From an uncultured Proteiniphilum sp. (lineage in GTDB: Bacteria; Bacteroidota; Bacteroidia; Bacteroidales; Dysgonomonadaceae), in NCBI RefSeq assembly GCF_937873925.1, contig NZ_CALNAT010000002.1, positions 1-64,000 on the forward strand: 64,000 nt of DNA, given 5' to 3'. The translations under genes were made by a program, and so were the position numbers. Positions 36,074 to 43,530 of this stretch are shown here, piece by piece (position 1 is the stretch's first letter; every line of letters begins with the position of its first letter). Under the pieces are notes generated by a model. The model was given only the letters and a program-made list of their open reading frames with translations, did no database searches and had not been told where the DNA came from.

Positions 36074-36622
36074 ATGGAACTCCAAGCAATCGAAAACAAA
36101 ATCTTTACGATTCAGGGAAAACAAGTAATCCTTGACAGTGATGTAGCCGAATTGTATAATGTAGAGACAAAACGTATCAATGAAGCGGTAAAGAATAATC
36201 CCGATAAATTTCCCGAAGGATACATTATTACTTTGACGGATGATGAAATGCGTTCTTTAAGGTCGAAAATTTCGACCTTAGAAAATACCAGGCGCGGTAA
36301 ACATACAAAATACAATGCAAAATGTTTTTCCGAGAAAGGTTTATATATGTTGGCAACCATCCTGAAATCACCAAAAGCAACCGAAACCACCATTGCGATC
36401 ATTGAAACTTTTGCAAAAGTCAGAGAATTATCCCGTACGATCTCTCAATTATCGGAACAATCCGATAAAGAGCGACAAAAGTCTATGATGAAAAAAAGTG
36501 GAGAACTGATTTTTGACATATTAAGCGATGATTTCCAAACAGTAGGGACGGAAACTACAATTGAATTTAACTTTTCAGTACTGAAAGTCAAGCATACTGT
36601 TAAGAAGAAACCCAAAGAATAA
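36074..36622 (+). CDS. ORF6N domain protein
   Basis: A 182-residue protein with an N-terminal ORF6N domain (about residues 6-95: IENKIFTIQGKQVILDSDVAELYNVETKRINEAVKNN...FPEGYIITL). This DNA-binding domain is known from phage and mobile-element proteins of Bacteroidota and others. The C-terminal half is helical and charged (VRELSRTISQLSEQSDKERQKSM). It is alone on the plus strand between glycan genes, in AT-rich DNA, which suggests transfer. Function: DNA binding is likely; a regulatory role for the cluster is only a guess. Confidence 0.85.
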   Translation: MELQAIENKIFTIQGKQVILDSDVAELYNVETKRINEAVKNNPDKFPEGYIITLTDDEMRSLRSKISTLENTRRGKHTKYNAKCFSEKGLYMLATILKSPKATETTIAIIETFAKVRELSRTISQLSEQSDKERQKSMMKKSGELIFDILSDDFQTVGTETTIEFNFSVLKVKHTVKKKPKE

Positions 36623-36640
36623 CTTATTATCCAAAATCGT

Positions 36641-36648
36641 TACTTTTG
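36641..36648 (+). promoter_or_regulatory. -7 promoter box upstream of the GT4 gene
   Basis: TACTTTTG, 26 bp before the ATG at 36674; same AAAATCGTTACTTTTGTA context and TATCCGGAAAT leader as at 36034. Confidence 0.6.
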
Positions 36649-36673
36649 TAACCTTACGCTCGAATATCCGGAA

Positions 36674-37906
36674 ATGAAAGTACTTTTCATCAGCACATAC
36701 GATATACAGGGAGGGGCTGCCATAGCGGCCACCCGGTTGCTGCATGCGATGCGCAATGCGGGATGCGATGTGTCGATGGCAGTGCGAACCAAGCAGGGGG
36801 ATGATGCGGCGGTATTCACCGCGGGAAATAAAAAGGCGAATGCGTTGCGGTTTTATTGGGAACGGGGCGTTATTTATTTGCATAACCGCCTGTCGAGAGA
36901 AAACCTGTTCGATGTATCGATCGCAAACACTGGCGTGGCGATTACGGAACTCCCCGAATTCAAAGAGGCCGATGTAATCCACCTGCACTGGATTAACCAG
37001 GGGATGCTCTCTGTAAAAGAGATCGGACGGATCCTCGCTTCCGGGAAAAAAGTAGTTTGGACAATGCACGATATGTGGCCATTTACCGGCATTTGCCATC
37101 ATGCCGGCTCCTGTAGCGCTTACACCGCCGGCTGCGGCCATTGTCCCTATCTGGCCGTACCGGACGGCAACGATATATCTACCCGTGTTTTCCGGCGGAA
37201 ACAGGAGGCATACCGCCGGGGAGAGATAACCTTTACGGCCTGTAGCAACTGGTTAAAAGAGCTGGCCGAAAAAAGCCCTCTCACCCGTGATCATCGCCTG
37301 TTCTCCATCCCTAACCCCATCGACACGGAGACCTACCGCCCGATGGATAAAAAGGAAATACGAAAAAAACTGAATCTCCCCCTTGACAGCAAGATCATCC
37401 TGTTCGCAGCGGTGAAAGCCTCCGATCCGCGCAAAGGGATGGACTACCTGGTGGAAGCCGGCAGGATGATGGCAAGCCCTTCGGACGATCTCCTCTTCCT
37501 GATCGCGGGTAGCGGGGGAAAGGATATAGAGGAACGACTTTCCCTGCCGGCAAGAAGTATGGGATATCTCCCTCCGCAACAGATGCCCGAACTCTATAAT
37601 GCCGCCGACTTGTTTGTCACCCCCTCCCTGCAGGAGAATCTGCCCAACACCATCATGGAAGCAATGGCCTGCGGAACGCCCTGCGTGGGGTTTCGCACGG
37701 GAGGAATCCCGGAAATGATCAATCACCGGGAAAACGGATATGTGGCCGGATACAGGGATGCGGCCGATCTCTCGGAAGGGATGCTATGGATACTACGGGA
37801 AGAGGTTCACGCTACGCTCTCCATCAACGCCCGCAGGAAAGTGCTGGTGAAATACGCCCAGGAGAAAGTCGCACAACAATACATGGAACTATATGAAAGA
37901 GAATAA
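36674..37906 (+). CDS. glycosyltransferase family 4 protein
   Basis: A 410-residue GT-B transferase. The N-terminal domain starts MKVLFISTYDIQGGAAIAATRLLHAM with the glycine loop, then VVWTMHDMWPFTGICHHAGSC, a pattern seen in bacterial glycan cluster GT4 enzymes. The C-terminal domain has LFAAVKASDPRKGMDYLVEA and the donor motif PSLQENLPNTIMEAMACGTPCVGF (EX7E). Its stop overlaps the next gene by 14 bp, indicating an operon with the methyltransferase and GT2 genes. GC content is higher than in the DNA just upstream. Confidence 0.9.
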   Translation: MKVLFISTYDIQGGAAIAATRLLHAMRNAGCDVSMAVRTKQGDDAAVFTAGNKKANALRFYWERGVIYLHNRLSRENLFDVSIANTGVAITELPEFKEADVIHLHWINQGMLSVKEIGRILASGKKVVWTMHDMWPFTGICHHAGSCSAYTAGCGHCPYLAVPDGNDISTRVFRRKQEAYRRGEITFTACSNWLKELAEKSPLTRDHRLFSIPNPIDTETYRPMDKKEIRKKLNLPLDSKIILFAAVKASDPRKGMDYLVEAGRMMASPSDDLLFLIAGSGGKDIEERLSLPARSMGYLPPQQMPELYNAADLFVTPSLQENLPNTIMEAMACGTPCVGFRTGGIPEMINHRENGYVAGYRDAADLSEGMLWILREEVHATLSINARRKVLVKYAQEKVAQQYMELYERE

Positions 37907-38615
37907 CAATATCACCGATAAGAAGTACTGGGACAACTACTGGAGCAATTACCGGTACGACAGGGTTCCCCAAAAAGTGGTATTCGAGAAATTTATGCCC
38001 AAGCTGACCTGGGGACAGGACTTTATCGAGATCGGCGGTTTCCCGGGAGTGTTTGCCGCCTTCTTCTACCGGCGGGGCGTCAGTGATGTAACCATACTCG
38101 ATTTCCATATCAACAAAGAGATTGTCCGGAAGTTTGAGAAGACCAACGGCTTGCCGGAAGGAAGCATCCGGTGTATCGAAAGCGATTTTTTTGCATTTTC
38201 TCCTGATAAGAGATATGACGTGGTCTTCTCCTCGGGTTTTATCGAGCATTTCGAAGATACACGGGATGTGATCAGGCGCCATGTGGACCTGCTTTCGGAA
38301 AAAGGGCAACTGTTGATACTCCTCCCCAATTTCCTGGGATTGAACGGAAAGCTCCAGCAGCGGTTCGACAGGGAAAACCTGGACGCTCACAACCTACAAT
38401 CGATGGAGATATCCTACCTGAAAGAGATCATGCAGACATTCAATCTTCACGATGTATCGGTGGATTATCTCGGAAAGCCAATGCTTTGGCTCGAACCGAA
38501 ACCGGAACACCGGAACAGGAGAAAGTGGGTGAAAATGCTGAGTTACGCCGTCAAATTATTCCCCGTGAAAGGAAAATTCCTGTCTCCCTTTATCGCTATA
38601 TATGCGAGAAAATAA
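37893..38615 (+). CDS. class I SAM-dependent methyltransferase
   Basis: A 240-residue methyltransferase with FIEIGGFPGVFAAFFYRRGVS (SAM-binding motif I), VTILDFHINKEI (strand 2 acidic), YDVVFSSGFIEHFED (motif for the third strand) and LLSEKGQLLILLPN. It overlaps the GT4 gene by 14 bp and the next GT2 frame by up to 14 bp, so it is in the middle of a tight operon. It probably modifies a glycan, O- or N-methylation not being predictable. Confidence 0.85.
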   Translation: MKENNNITDKKYWDNYWSNYRYDRVPQKVVFEKFMPKLTWGQDFIEIGGFPGVFAAFFYRRGVSDVTILDFHINKEIVRKFEKTNGLPEGSIRCIESDFFAFSPDKRYDVVFSSGFIEHFEDTRDVIRRHVDLLSEKGQLLILLPNFLGLNGKLQQRFDRENLDAHNLQSMEISYLKEIMQTFNLHDVSVDYLGKPMLWLEPKPEHRNRRKWVKMLSYAVKLFPVKGKFLSPFIAIYARK

Positions 38616-38619
38616 GAAA

Positions 38620-39423
38620 ATGAAGAAGCTAACGGTCATAACGGTTACCTACAACGCGGAGAAAACACTGGAAGGAACATTGAAGAGCGTTCGCGAACAG
38701 ACATATCCGGCGATCGAGCAGGTGGTGGTGGACGGACGGTCATCGGATGGGACGGTATCTTTGATCAAAGCGTACGCCGATGAAAAAACGAAATGGGTCA
38801 GCGAGGCCGACAAAGGGCTCTACGATGCCATGAACAAGGCTATCAGCATGGCTTCGGGCGATTACCTCTGCTTTTTGAATGCAGGTGATACCTTTTTCTC
38901 GCTGGATACGGTGGAGAAGATGATGCGCTCATTCGATGGGGAGAGGCCACCCGATATACTCTACGGGGAGACAGCCATCGTGGACGATGAAGGCTTTTTT
39001 CTCCATATGCGCCGCCTGAAAGCGCCCGACAGGCTCACATGGAAGAGTTTTAAACAAGGGATGGTGGTCTGTCACCAGGCTTTTATCGTAAAGCGGGAAC
39101 TGGCTGAACCCTACAACCTCTCCTACCGCTTCTCATCCGATTTCGACTGGTGCATCCGTATGATGAAGAAAGCTGCATCTATTCACAATACCCACCTCAT
39201 ACTGGTCAATTACCTGAATGAAGGGATGACTACGACCAACCGGAAGGTTTCATTAAAGGAACGTTACCGTATCATGGCGAAGTACTACGGACATATTTCC
39301 ACCTTTTTACATCATATCTGGTTTGTGATCCGGGCGGTTTTGGAAGGAAAAAAGTTATACACCGTAGAAGAAGCCTTTGACGGACTACGGAAAAAAGAAA
39401 AACAGCACTGCTCCAAAAAATGA
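38620..39423 (+). CDS. glycosyltransferase family 2 protein
   Basis: A 267-residue GT-A transferase starting KKLTVITVTYNAEKTLEGTL with SDGTVSLIKAYADE and SEADKGLYDAMNKAISMASG (metal and nucleotide binding), then LNAGDTFF and the acceptor region DFDWCIRMMKKA. The ATG at 38620 gives the canonical start; an upstream ATG at 38602 would overlap the methyltransferase gene by 14 bp. The stop codon overlaps the ATG of a toxin-like fragment (ATGA). It closes the plus-strand glycan operon. Confidence 0.87.
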   Translation: MKKLTVITVTYNAEKTLEGTLKSVREQTYPAIEQVVVDGRSSDGTVSLIKAYADEKTKWVSEADKGLYDAMNKAISMASGDYLCFLNAGDTFFSLDTVEKMMRSFDGERPPDILYGETAIVDDEGFFLHMRRLKAPDRLTWKSFKQGMVVCHQAFIVKRELAEPYNLSYRFSSDFDWCIRMMKKAASIHNTHLILVNYLNEGMTTTNRKVSLKERYRIMAKYYGHISTFLHHIWFVIRAVLEGKKLYTVEEAFDGLRKKEKQHCSKK

Positions 39424-39587
39424 AACAGTTTCAGGTTGTTGTTTCTGAGGAAGCTAAATCAGACATTGATAATTTATTCGATTTTATAGTAACTGAATAT
39501 AAAAGTGAATTAACCTTCAACCATTTCGGAAATATAAATGAAACGACGAAAACTGAAATTAGAAGAACTGAACCGTATAACTGTTGA
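39420..39587 (+). pseudogene. RelE/ParE-type toxin N-terminal fragment
   Basis: From the ATG at 39420 (ATGA overlap with the GT2 stop) the frame reads KQFQVVVSEEAKSDIDNLFD, like the first helix-strand unit of RelE/ParE ribosome- or gyrase-targeting toxins (VxxSxxAxxDxxxxxxY). After about 32 residues it becomes unrelated and stops at 39587, inside the trmH gene. No antitoxin is adjacent. It is a remnant without activity. Confidence 0.5.
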
Positions 39588-40074
39588 AGAGTTCCGTGAA
39601 GCAAAGAAAATACCGCTGGTAGTAGTGCTCGACAATGTGCGCAGCCGGCACAACATCGGCTCGGTATTCCGCACGGGCGACGCCTTTCGGGTGGAGGAGA
39701 TACTTCTCTGCGGCATCACCGGCACACCGCCCGACGTTGAAATTCACAAGACTGCCCTCGGCGCCGAAAATTCGGTAAAATGGCGTTATTCCGAACAGAC
39801 CCTTTTAGCCGTAGAAGCGCTGAAAGCGGAGGGGTACACCGTCTTTTCGATCGAGCAGGCAGAGAGCAGCGTCTTGTTGGAAGAGATGCAACTGGAGAAA
39901 GGAAAAAAATATGCCGTGATCTTCGGACACGAAGTGTATGGCGTAGCACAACAGGTGATAGACGCATCGGACGGATGCATTGAAATTCCACAGTATGGCA
40001 CCAAGCACTCCCTCAACGTATCAGTGACGGCCGGCATAGTGATATGGGATTTTTTTCAACGGCTCAGGGATTAG
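39538..40074 (+). CDS. TrmH/SpoU family RNA methyltransferase
   Basis: SPOUT-fold 2'-O-ribose methyltransferase for tRNA or rRNA, 178 residues. Characteristic motifs: VVLDNVRSRHNIGSVFRTGD (motif 1, with the catalytic Arg), VIFGHEVYGV (motif 2) and IPQYGTKHSLNVSVTAGI (motif 3, trefoil knot). Length suits the catalytic domain without an N-terminal substrate-binding extension. The precise RNA target is not readable. It converges with the lpxH fragment at 40066. Confidence 0.88.
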   Translation: MKRRKLKLEELNRITVEEFREAKKIPLVVVLDNVRSRHNIGSVFRTGDAFRVEEILLCGITGTPPDVEIHKTALGAENSVKWRYSEQTLLAVEALKAEGYTVFSIEQAESSVLLEEMQLEKGKKYAVIFGHEVYGVAQQVIDASDGCIEIPQYGTKHSLNVSVTAGIVIWDFFQRLRD

Positions 40075-40637
40075 GCGTCTTCAGTTGCAGGCTCTCCCCG
40101 TCGAATTCTGATACCCTCTTTTTCTGTGCACAATATTTTTATTACAATGCATAGAAACTTTCTTTGTCCTTAAATCGATTCGTCTCGGTCAACAACACAG
40201 ACTATGTATTGACCGGCCGGACTATCCATGGCGGTGATTTGATATACCGGACCGTTGACAGGGACTCCATTTTCGGGACATTTACAAGTTCCGATGCGAG
40301 CAGGCTGTCGGACATCACGATGAATTATAATGACCGGGAATATAATTTCACCGTGGAGAAAACCAAAGACGGCATTCATTATTGCGTACTCAAACAAGAC
40401 TTGACGGCCCTGTTTTATGATAAGTACCCGAATGTGAATGAGGTTTCCGTAAAAACGTCTGCAATAAAGGTCTGGACGTCTTACAACTAAAATGCGACTA
40501 TTCCCCGCATTTGAATATAGCAGAAATCCTCAGGGGAGAGCTGAAGGAAGAACCGTTGGATCCTCCCGATTACCTGACTAAGGATGCCCTTGCTTATGCC
40601 CTCAACAGATGCATGGCCGGGATGGGGATTGTCGGTG
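40075..40637. other. stretch between trmH and lpxH with gene fragments
   Basis: On the minus strand, from about 40113 to a stop near 40066, the sequence reads SEFDGESLQLK, nearly the same as EFDGENVQLK in the C-terminus of lpxH (near 40670); the DNA is also alike (CCCCGTCGAA core). Between these two copies lie only weak ORFs: 40164-40490 (TTG start) and 40511-40714 (TTG start, overlapping lpxH). It looks like an inserted or rearranged segment that displaced the end of lpxH. Confidence 0.45.
40164..40490 (+). CDS. hypothetical protein (uncertain, possible gene fragment)
   Basis: A 108-residue frame with only a TTG start, no clear ribosome-binding site or promoter and an in-frame stop just upstream (40152). 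The sequence (DYVLTGRTIHGGDLIYRTVDRD) is not recognised and has no signal peptide or membrane helix. It may be the tail of a gene whose start was lost. Confidence 0.3.
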   Translation: MSLNRFVSVNNTDYVLTGRTIHGGDLIYRTVDRDSIFGTFTSSDASRLSDITMNYNDREYNFTVEKTKDGIHYCVLKQDLTALFYDKYPNVNEVSVKTSAIKVWTSYN

Positions 40638-41408
40638 TCAAAATAAACCGGCTGACCGGTACTGTTTCAATTGTACGTTTTCCCCGTCGAACTCTGCATA
40701 GGAAAAAAGAGTGAGCCAGTCGCCCAGCATGATCACGCGGCTCTGCTCCGCGACAGGCAGGTCGAGCAAAACATGGCGGTGCCCGAAGATAAAGTAGTTG
40801 ACATCAGGCATCTCTTTGAGCTTATTTTTCGCGAAACGGATCAGGTATTCCCGCTCCTCTCCCAAATAGGGGGTGACGCCTCCACTCTCGCGGCTGCTGT
40901 TCGACCAGGCGTGCGCCAGCGGTATAGTCCAGCGCGGATGAACGGCCGAGAAACATTTCCGCAGAAATTTACTGTGAAACAGTTTCCGGAGAAAGTGAAA
41001 CGAACGGGAATCATCCCCCAGGCCGTCGCCATGGGCAAGGAAGAACTTGCGGCCCCCTATCTCCGTGATAAACGGTTCTGAATGCAGGATCATTCCGCAC
41101 TCAACAGATAGGTAGTCGGTCAGCCAAAGATCGTGATTCCCGGCGAAGAAATGGACTTCCACACCGGTATCGCCCACTTCAGCCAGTTTGCCCAGGAGAC
41201 GTGTAAACCCTTTAGGTACGACATACCGGTATTCATACCAGTAGTCAAAAATATCTCCCATCAGAAAGATCGCAGCGGCATCATGCTTCACCTCATCGAG
41301 CCAGCGGCACAATTTACGTTCCGTTTCAATGGAGTCGGTATGCGATTTGGAGCCCAGATGGGCATCGGCAAGAAAATAGACTTTATTTTTCACGGTCAAT
41401 TTATTCAA
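40638..41408 (-). CDS. lpxH: UDP-2,3-diacylglucosamine diphosphatase
   Basis: Calcineurin-like pyrophosphatase that hydrolyses UDP-2,3-diacylglucosamine to lipid X in lipid A synthesis at the inner membrane. Metal motifs are in order: FLADAHLGSKSH, FLMGDIFDYWYEY, FFAGNHDLW, FLAHGDGLGD and FIFGHRHV. The C-terminal tail after QLK (QYRSAGLF) may have been altered by the rearrangement described at 40075-40637. Length (256 aa) is normal. It is downstream of the DUF59 gene (17 bp) on the same strand and precedes lpxB in the pathway. Confidence 0.9.
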   Translation of the reverse strand: MNKLTVKNKVYFLADAHLGSKSHTDSIETERKLCRWLDEVKHDAAAIFLMGDIFDYWYEYRYVVPKGFTRLLGKLAEVGDTGVEVHFFAGNHDLWLTDYLSVECGMILHSEPFITEIGGRKFFLAHGDGLGDDSRSFHFLRKLFHSKFLRKCFSAVHPRWTIPLAHAWSNSSRESGGVTPYLGEEREYLIRFAKNKLKEMPDVNYFIFGHRHVLLDLPVAEQSRVIMLGDWLTLFSYAEFDGENVQLKQYRSAGLF

Positions 41409-41425
41409 CCATCCCTTAACTCCAA

Positions 41426-41743
41426 TTACATCATTCCCAGTTCCAGCAAGGCCTCTTCACTCATCATCGACCGATCCCAGGGAGGATCGAAAGTGAGGTC
41501 GATATCCACTTTATTGACCTCCGGGATCGATTCTACCTTCAGCTGCACATCCATCAGTATAAAATCGGCCGCGGGGCAACTGGGTGAAGTGAATGTCATC
41601 TCAATGGTGACATTATTCTCCTCATCGATATCCACATCGTAAATCATTCCCAGGTCATAAATATTCACAGGGATTTCGGGGTCGTACACCGTGCGGAGCA
41701 TGACCACTATCTTATCTTGTAATGCTTGTAACGCTTCGTTCAT
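41426..41743 (-). CDS. MIP18/DUF59 family Fe-S cluster assembly factor
   Basis: A 105-residue protein of the DUF59 (SufT/PaaD-like) family: VYDPEIPVNIYDLGMIYDV, then MTFTSPSCPAADFI with the conserved Cys, and DLTFDPPWDRSMMSEEAL. Such proteins help assemble or deliver iron-sulfur clusters. It precedes lpxH on the same strand by 17 bp; the pairing has no obvious functional meaning. Cytoplasmic. Confidence 0.88.
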   Translation of the reverse strand: MNEALQALQDKIVVMLRTVYDPEIPVNIYDLGMIYDVDIDEENNVTIEMTFTSPSCPAADFILMDVQLKVESIPEVNKVDIDLTFDPPWDRSMMSEEALLELGMM

Positions 41744-41791
41744 AATCTTATTTTCTATTAAACCGGTTAGCCGGCATATTGTTTAATTGCA

Positions 41792-42481
41792 TCAGATGAT
41801 TCCTTCGTCCGCAAAACTGAAATAACTATCGCCACAGACGATAATGTGGTCGAGTAGCGAAATATCCATCCATTGGGCCGCCTCTTTCAATTTCTTTGTA
41901 AGATGCGTGTCCTGCGGACTCGGCCTGCATTGGCCGGAAGGATGATTGTGCCCGAGCACAACCCCTGAAGCATACTGGCTGAGCGCTTCCCGGAGGATCA
42001 ACCGGACATCGACCACCGTTCCCGAAATGCCGCCCCGGCTCACCTGAATGGTGCTGAGCACCTTGTTGGAGCGATCGGTCAGCAGGGCCCATGTCTCCTC
42101 ATGATTCAGGTCGGAAAGCAGGGGAAAGAAATACTCATAGGCGATCTTCGATGAAGTGATCTTTCTCCGGTGGGGCGTTTCAACGGCCTTCCTTCGCCGT
42201 CCCAGTTCAAGGGCTGCAATTACGGTTACCGCTTTCGCCTGGCCGATACCACGGAAACCACTCACCAGATCGGATACGCTCATCCGGGCCAGCTTATTCA
42301 GGTCGTTACCGGCTTTGGATAAAATATGCTGGCTCAACTCTACCGCGCTCTGCTGATCATTGCCCGAGCCGATAAGGATGGCGAGAAGCTCCGAATCGGA
42401 AAGTACTGAAGCACCTTTCAGCAATAACTTTTCACGGGGACGGTCCTCCTCCGCCCACTGTTTGATGCTTAACCTGCTCAT
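41792..42481 (-). CDS. radC: RadC family protein (JAB domain)
   Basis: A 229-residue protein with an N-terminal helix-hairpin-helix part (about residues 35-80) and a JAB/MPN metallo-domain with LGHNHPSGQCRPSPQD, the JAMM signature, in the C-terminal half. RadC is widespread but its activity is unclear; the link to recombination repair is historical. The start ATGAGCAGG lies directly downstream of two copies of the structured leader repeat (42485-42670). Confidence 0.9.
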   Translation of the reverse strand: MSRLSIKQWAEEDRPREKLLLKGASVLSDSELLAILIGSGNDQQSAVELSQHILSKAGNDLNKLARMSVSDLVSGFRGIGQAKAVTVIAALELGRRRKAVETPHRRKITSSKIAYEYFFPLLSDLNHEETWALLTDRSNKVLSTIQVSRGGISGTVVDVRLILREALSQYASGVVLGHNHPSGQCRPSPQDTHLTKKLKEAAQWMDISLLDHIIVCGDSYFSFADEGII

Positions 42482-42484
42482 AAC

Positions 42485-42670
42485 GGCTCACTGAAGTTAG
42501 ACGATTTCAAATACTTTGGACTATTTCCTATCAGACTTTTTCTCGCGACAATATAATCCGAATAAATTCGTCTTCTGTATTCCGCTTAACGAAAAAGTTT
42601 CCGCCATGGCATAATGCAAGCCAGCTCGCTTTCTGCTCATTGGGCTTAACGAAATAGTTCTGCGTTCGGC
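42485..42670 (-). repeat. structured leader repeat, locus B (two units)
   Basis: First unit 42660-42602 begins GAACTATTTCGTTAAG and contains CAATGAGCAGAA and ATTATGCCATGGCG, as in loci A and C. Second unit 42600-42534 begins AAACTTTTTCG and ends CGCGAGAAAAAG, a perfect CTTTTTC/GAAAAAG pairing. A further tail (GAAATAGTC, GAAATCGTC) leads to the radC start. The -7 box is at 42675-42682. Confidence 0.72.
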
Positions 42671-42674
42671 AAAG

Positions 42675-42682
42675 CAAATATA
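42675..42682 (-). promoter_or_regulatory. -7 promoter box upstream of the radC leader repeats
   Basis: TATATTTG on the minus strand, about 194 bp upstream of the radC ATG; the repeats fill the leader between. Confidence 0.5.
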
Positions 42683-42755
42683 CAAAGAAAATTCCGATAT
42701 GGTCAAGTTCCGGTTTCAAATAGTTCTGTTACCCGTCACATAACGTCTGTTCAAT

Positions 42756-43517
42756 TTATCGTACGAACACCCACGTATCCTCTTTCGAAAGGGTAGGATA
42801 GAAAAAATATCCTTCGTAATCGAACCCTTTCACTTCTTCGGGGTCGGCAAGCCTGTTTTTGATGATAAAGCGGGACATGAGCCCGCGTGCTTTTTTGGAA
42901 TGCACCACAATCTGTTTCAAATCGTCATTCTCCTGTTGCAGAAACTGGATGTCGATGATTTTCGCACTTCTCGGCAGTTTGTTTTTCCGGACTACCTTTG
43001 CATACTCTTTGGATGCCACATTGATGATGGTCTTATCCCCTTTCCGAAGTTTTTTCGAAAGATACGTATTGACCTTCTCCTGCCAGAAATCGTACAGCGT
43101 GTTATATCCCTGCGGCACAATTTTTCGCTGCATCTCAAGCCGGTAAGGCTTAATCGCATCCAACGGACGGACAATACCGTATAATCCGGAGATGATATTG
43201 AGGTGCTGCTGTGCAAAATCAAAATCCTCCACAGAGAAATCATGGGCGTTCAGCCCTTTGTATGCGATGCCGTTATATGCCAGCGATGCGGATTGTTGCG
43301 GTGTGGACCTGAGATCGAACATCTGGAAGTATCCATATACTTCATGTGCCATTTTGGCACTGATCTTCATTTCCACCGCTATCTCCTTTTCCGGTAATTG
43401 CCTGCATACAGCCGCCAGTTCTTTCGTCTTTTCCGGAAAAAGCGGCTTAGTGGATTTTATATCTCCCGCTCCACCCGAAAAATCCATCAACTTGGCAGGT
43501 GAAAGAATTATTTGCAT
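42756..43517 (-). CDS. yaaA: peroxide stress protein YaaA (UPF0246)
   Basis: A 253-residue protein of the YaaA/UPF0246 family. It starts MQIILSPAKLMDF, with AYNGIAYKGLNAHDFS, ISGLYGIVRPLDAIKPYRLEM and NVASKEYAKVV, the hallmark segments. In E. coli YaaA limits free iron and oxidative damage; the mechanism is uncertain and DNA binding has been suggested. It lies 13 bp downstream of the ATPase gene and may share its promoter. Confidence 0.92.
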   Translation of the reverse strand: MQIILSPAKLMDFSGGAGDIKSTKPLFPEKTKELAAVCRQLPEKEIAVEMKISAKMAHEVYGYFQMFDLRSTPQQSASLAYNGIAYKGLNAHDFSVEDFDFAQQHLNIISGLYGIVRPLDAIKPYRLEMQRKIVPQGYNTLYDFWQEKVNTYLSKKLRKGDKTIINVASKEYAKVVRKNKLPRSAKIIDIQFLQQENDDLKQIVVHSKKARGLMSRFIIKNRLADPEEVKGFDYEGYFFYPTLSKEDTWVFVR

Positions 43518-43530
43518 ATTATTGATTTTA

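Noticed and set aside
40511..40714. 67-residue plus-strand gene
   Set aside because: TTG start, no ribosome-binding site, unrecognised sequence and overlap with the lpxH 3' end; kept only as part of the rearranged stretch.
42521..42719. two small minus-strand ORFs upstream of radC as protein genes
   Set aside because: They are translations of the leader repeat and share no features of real proteins beyond the short uORF noted.
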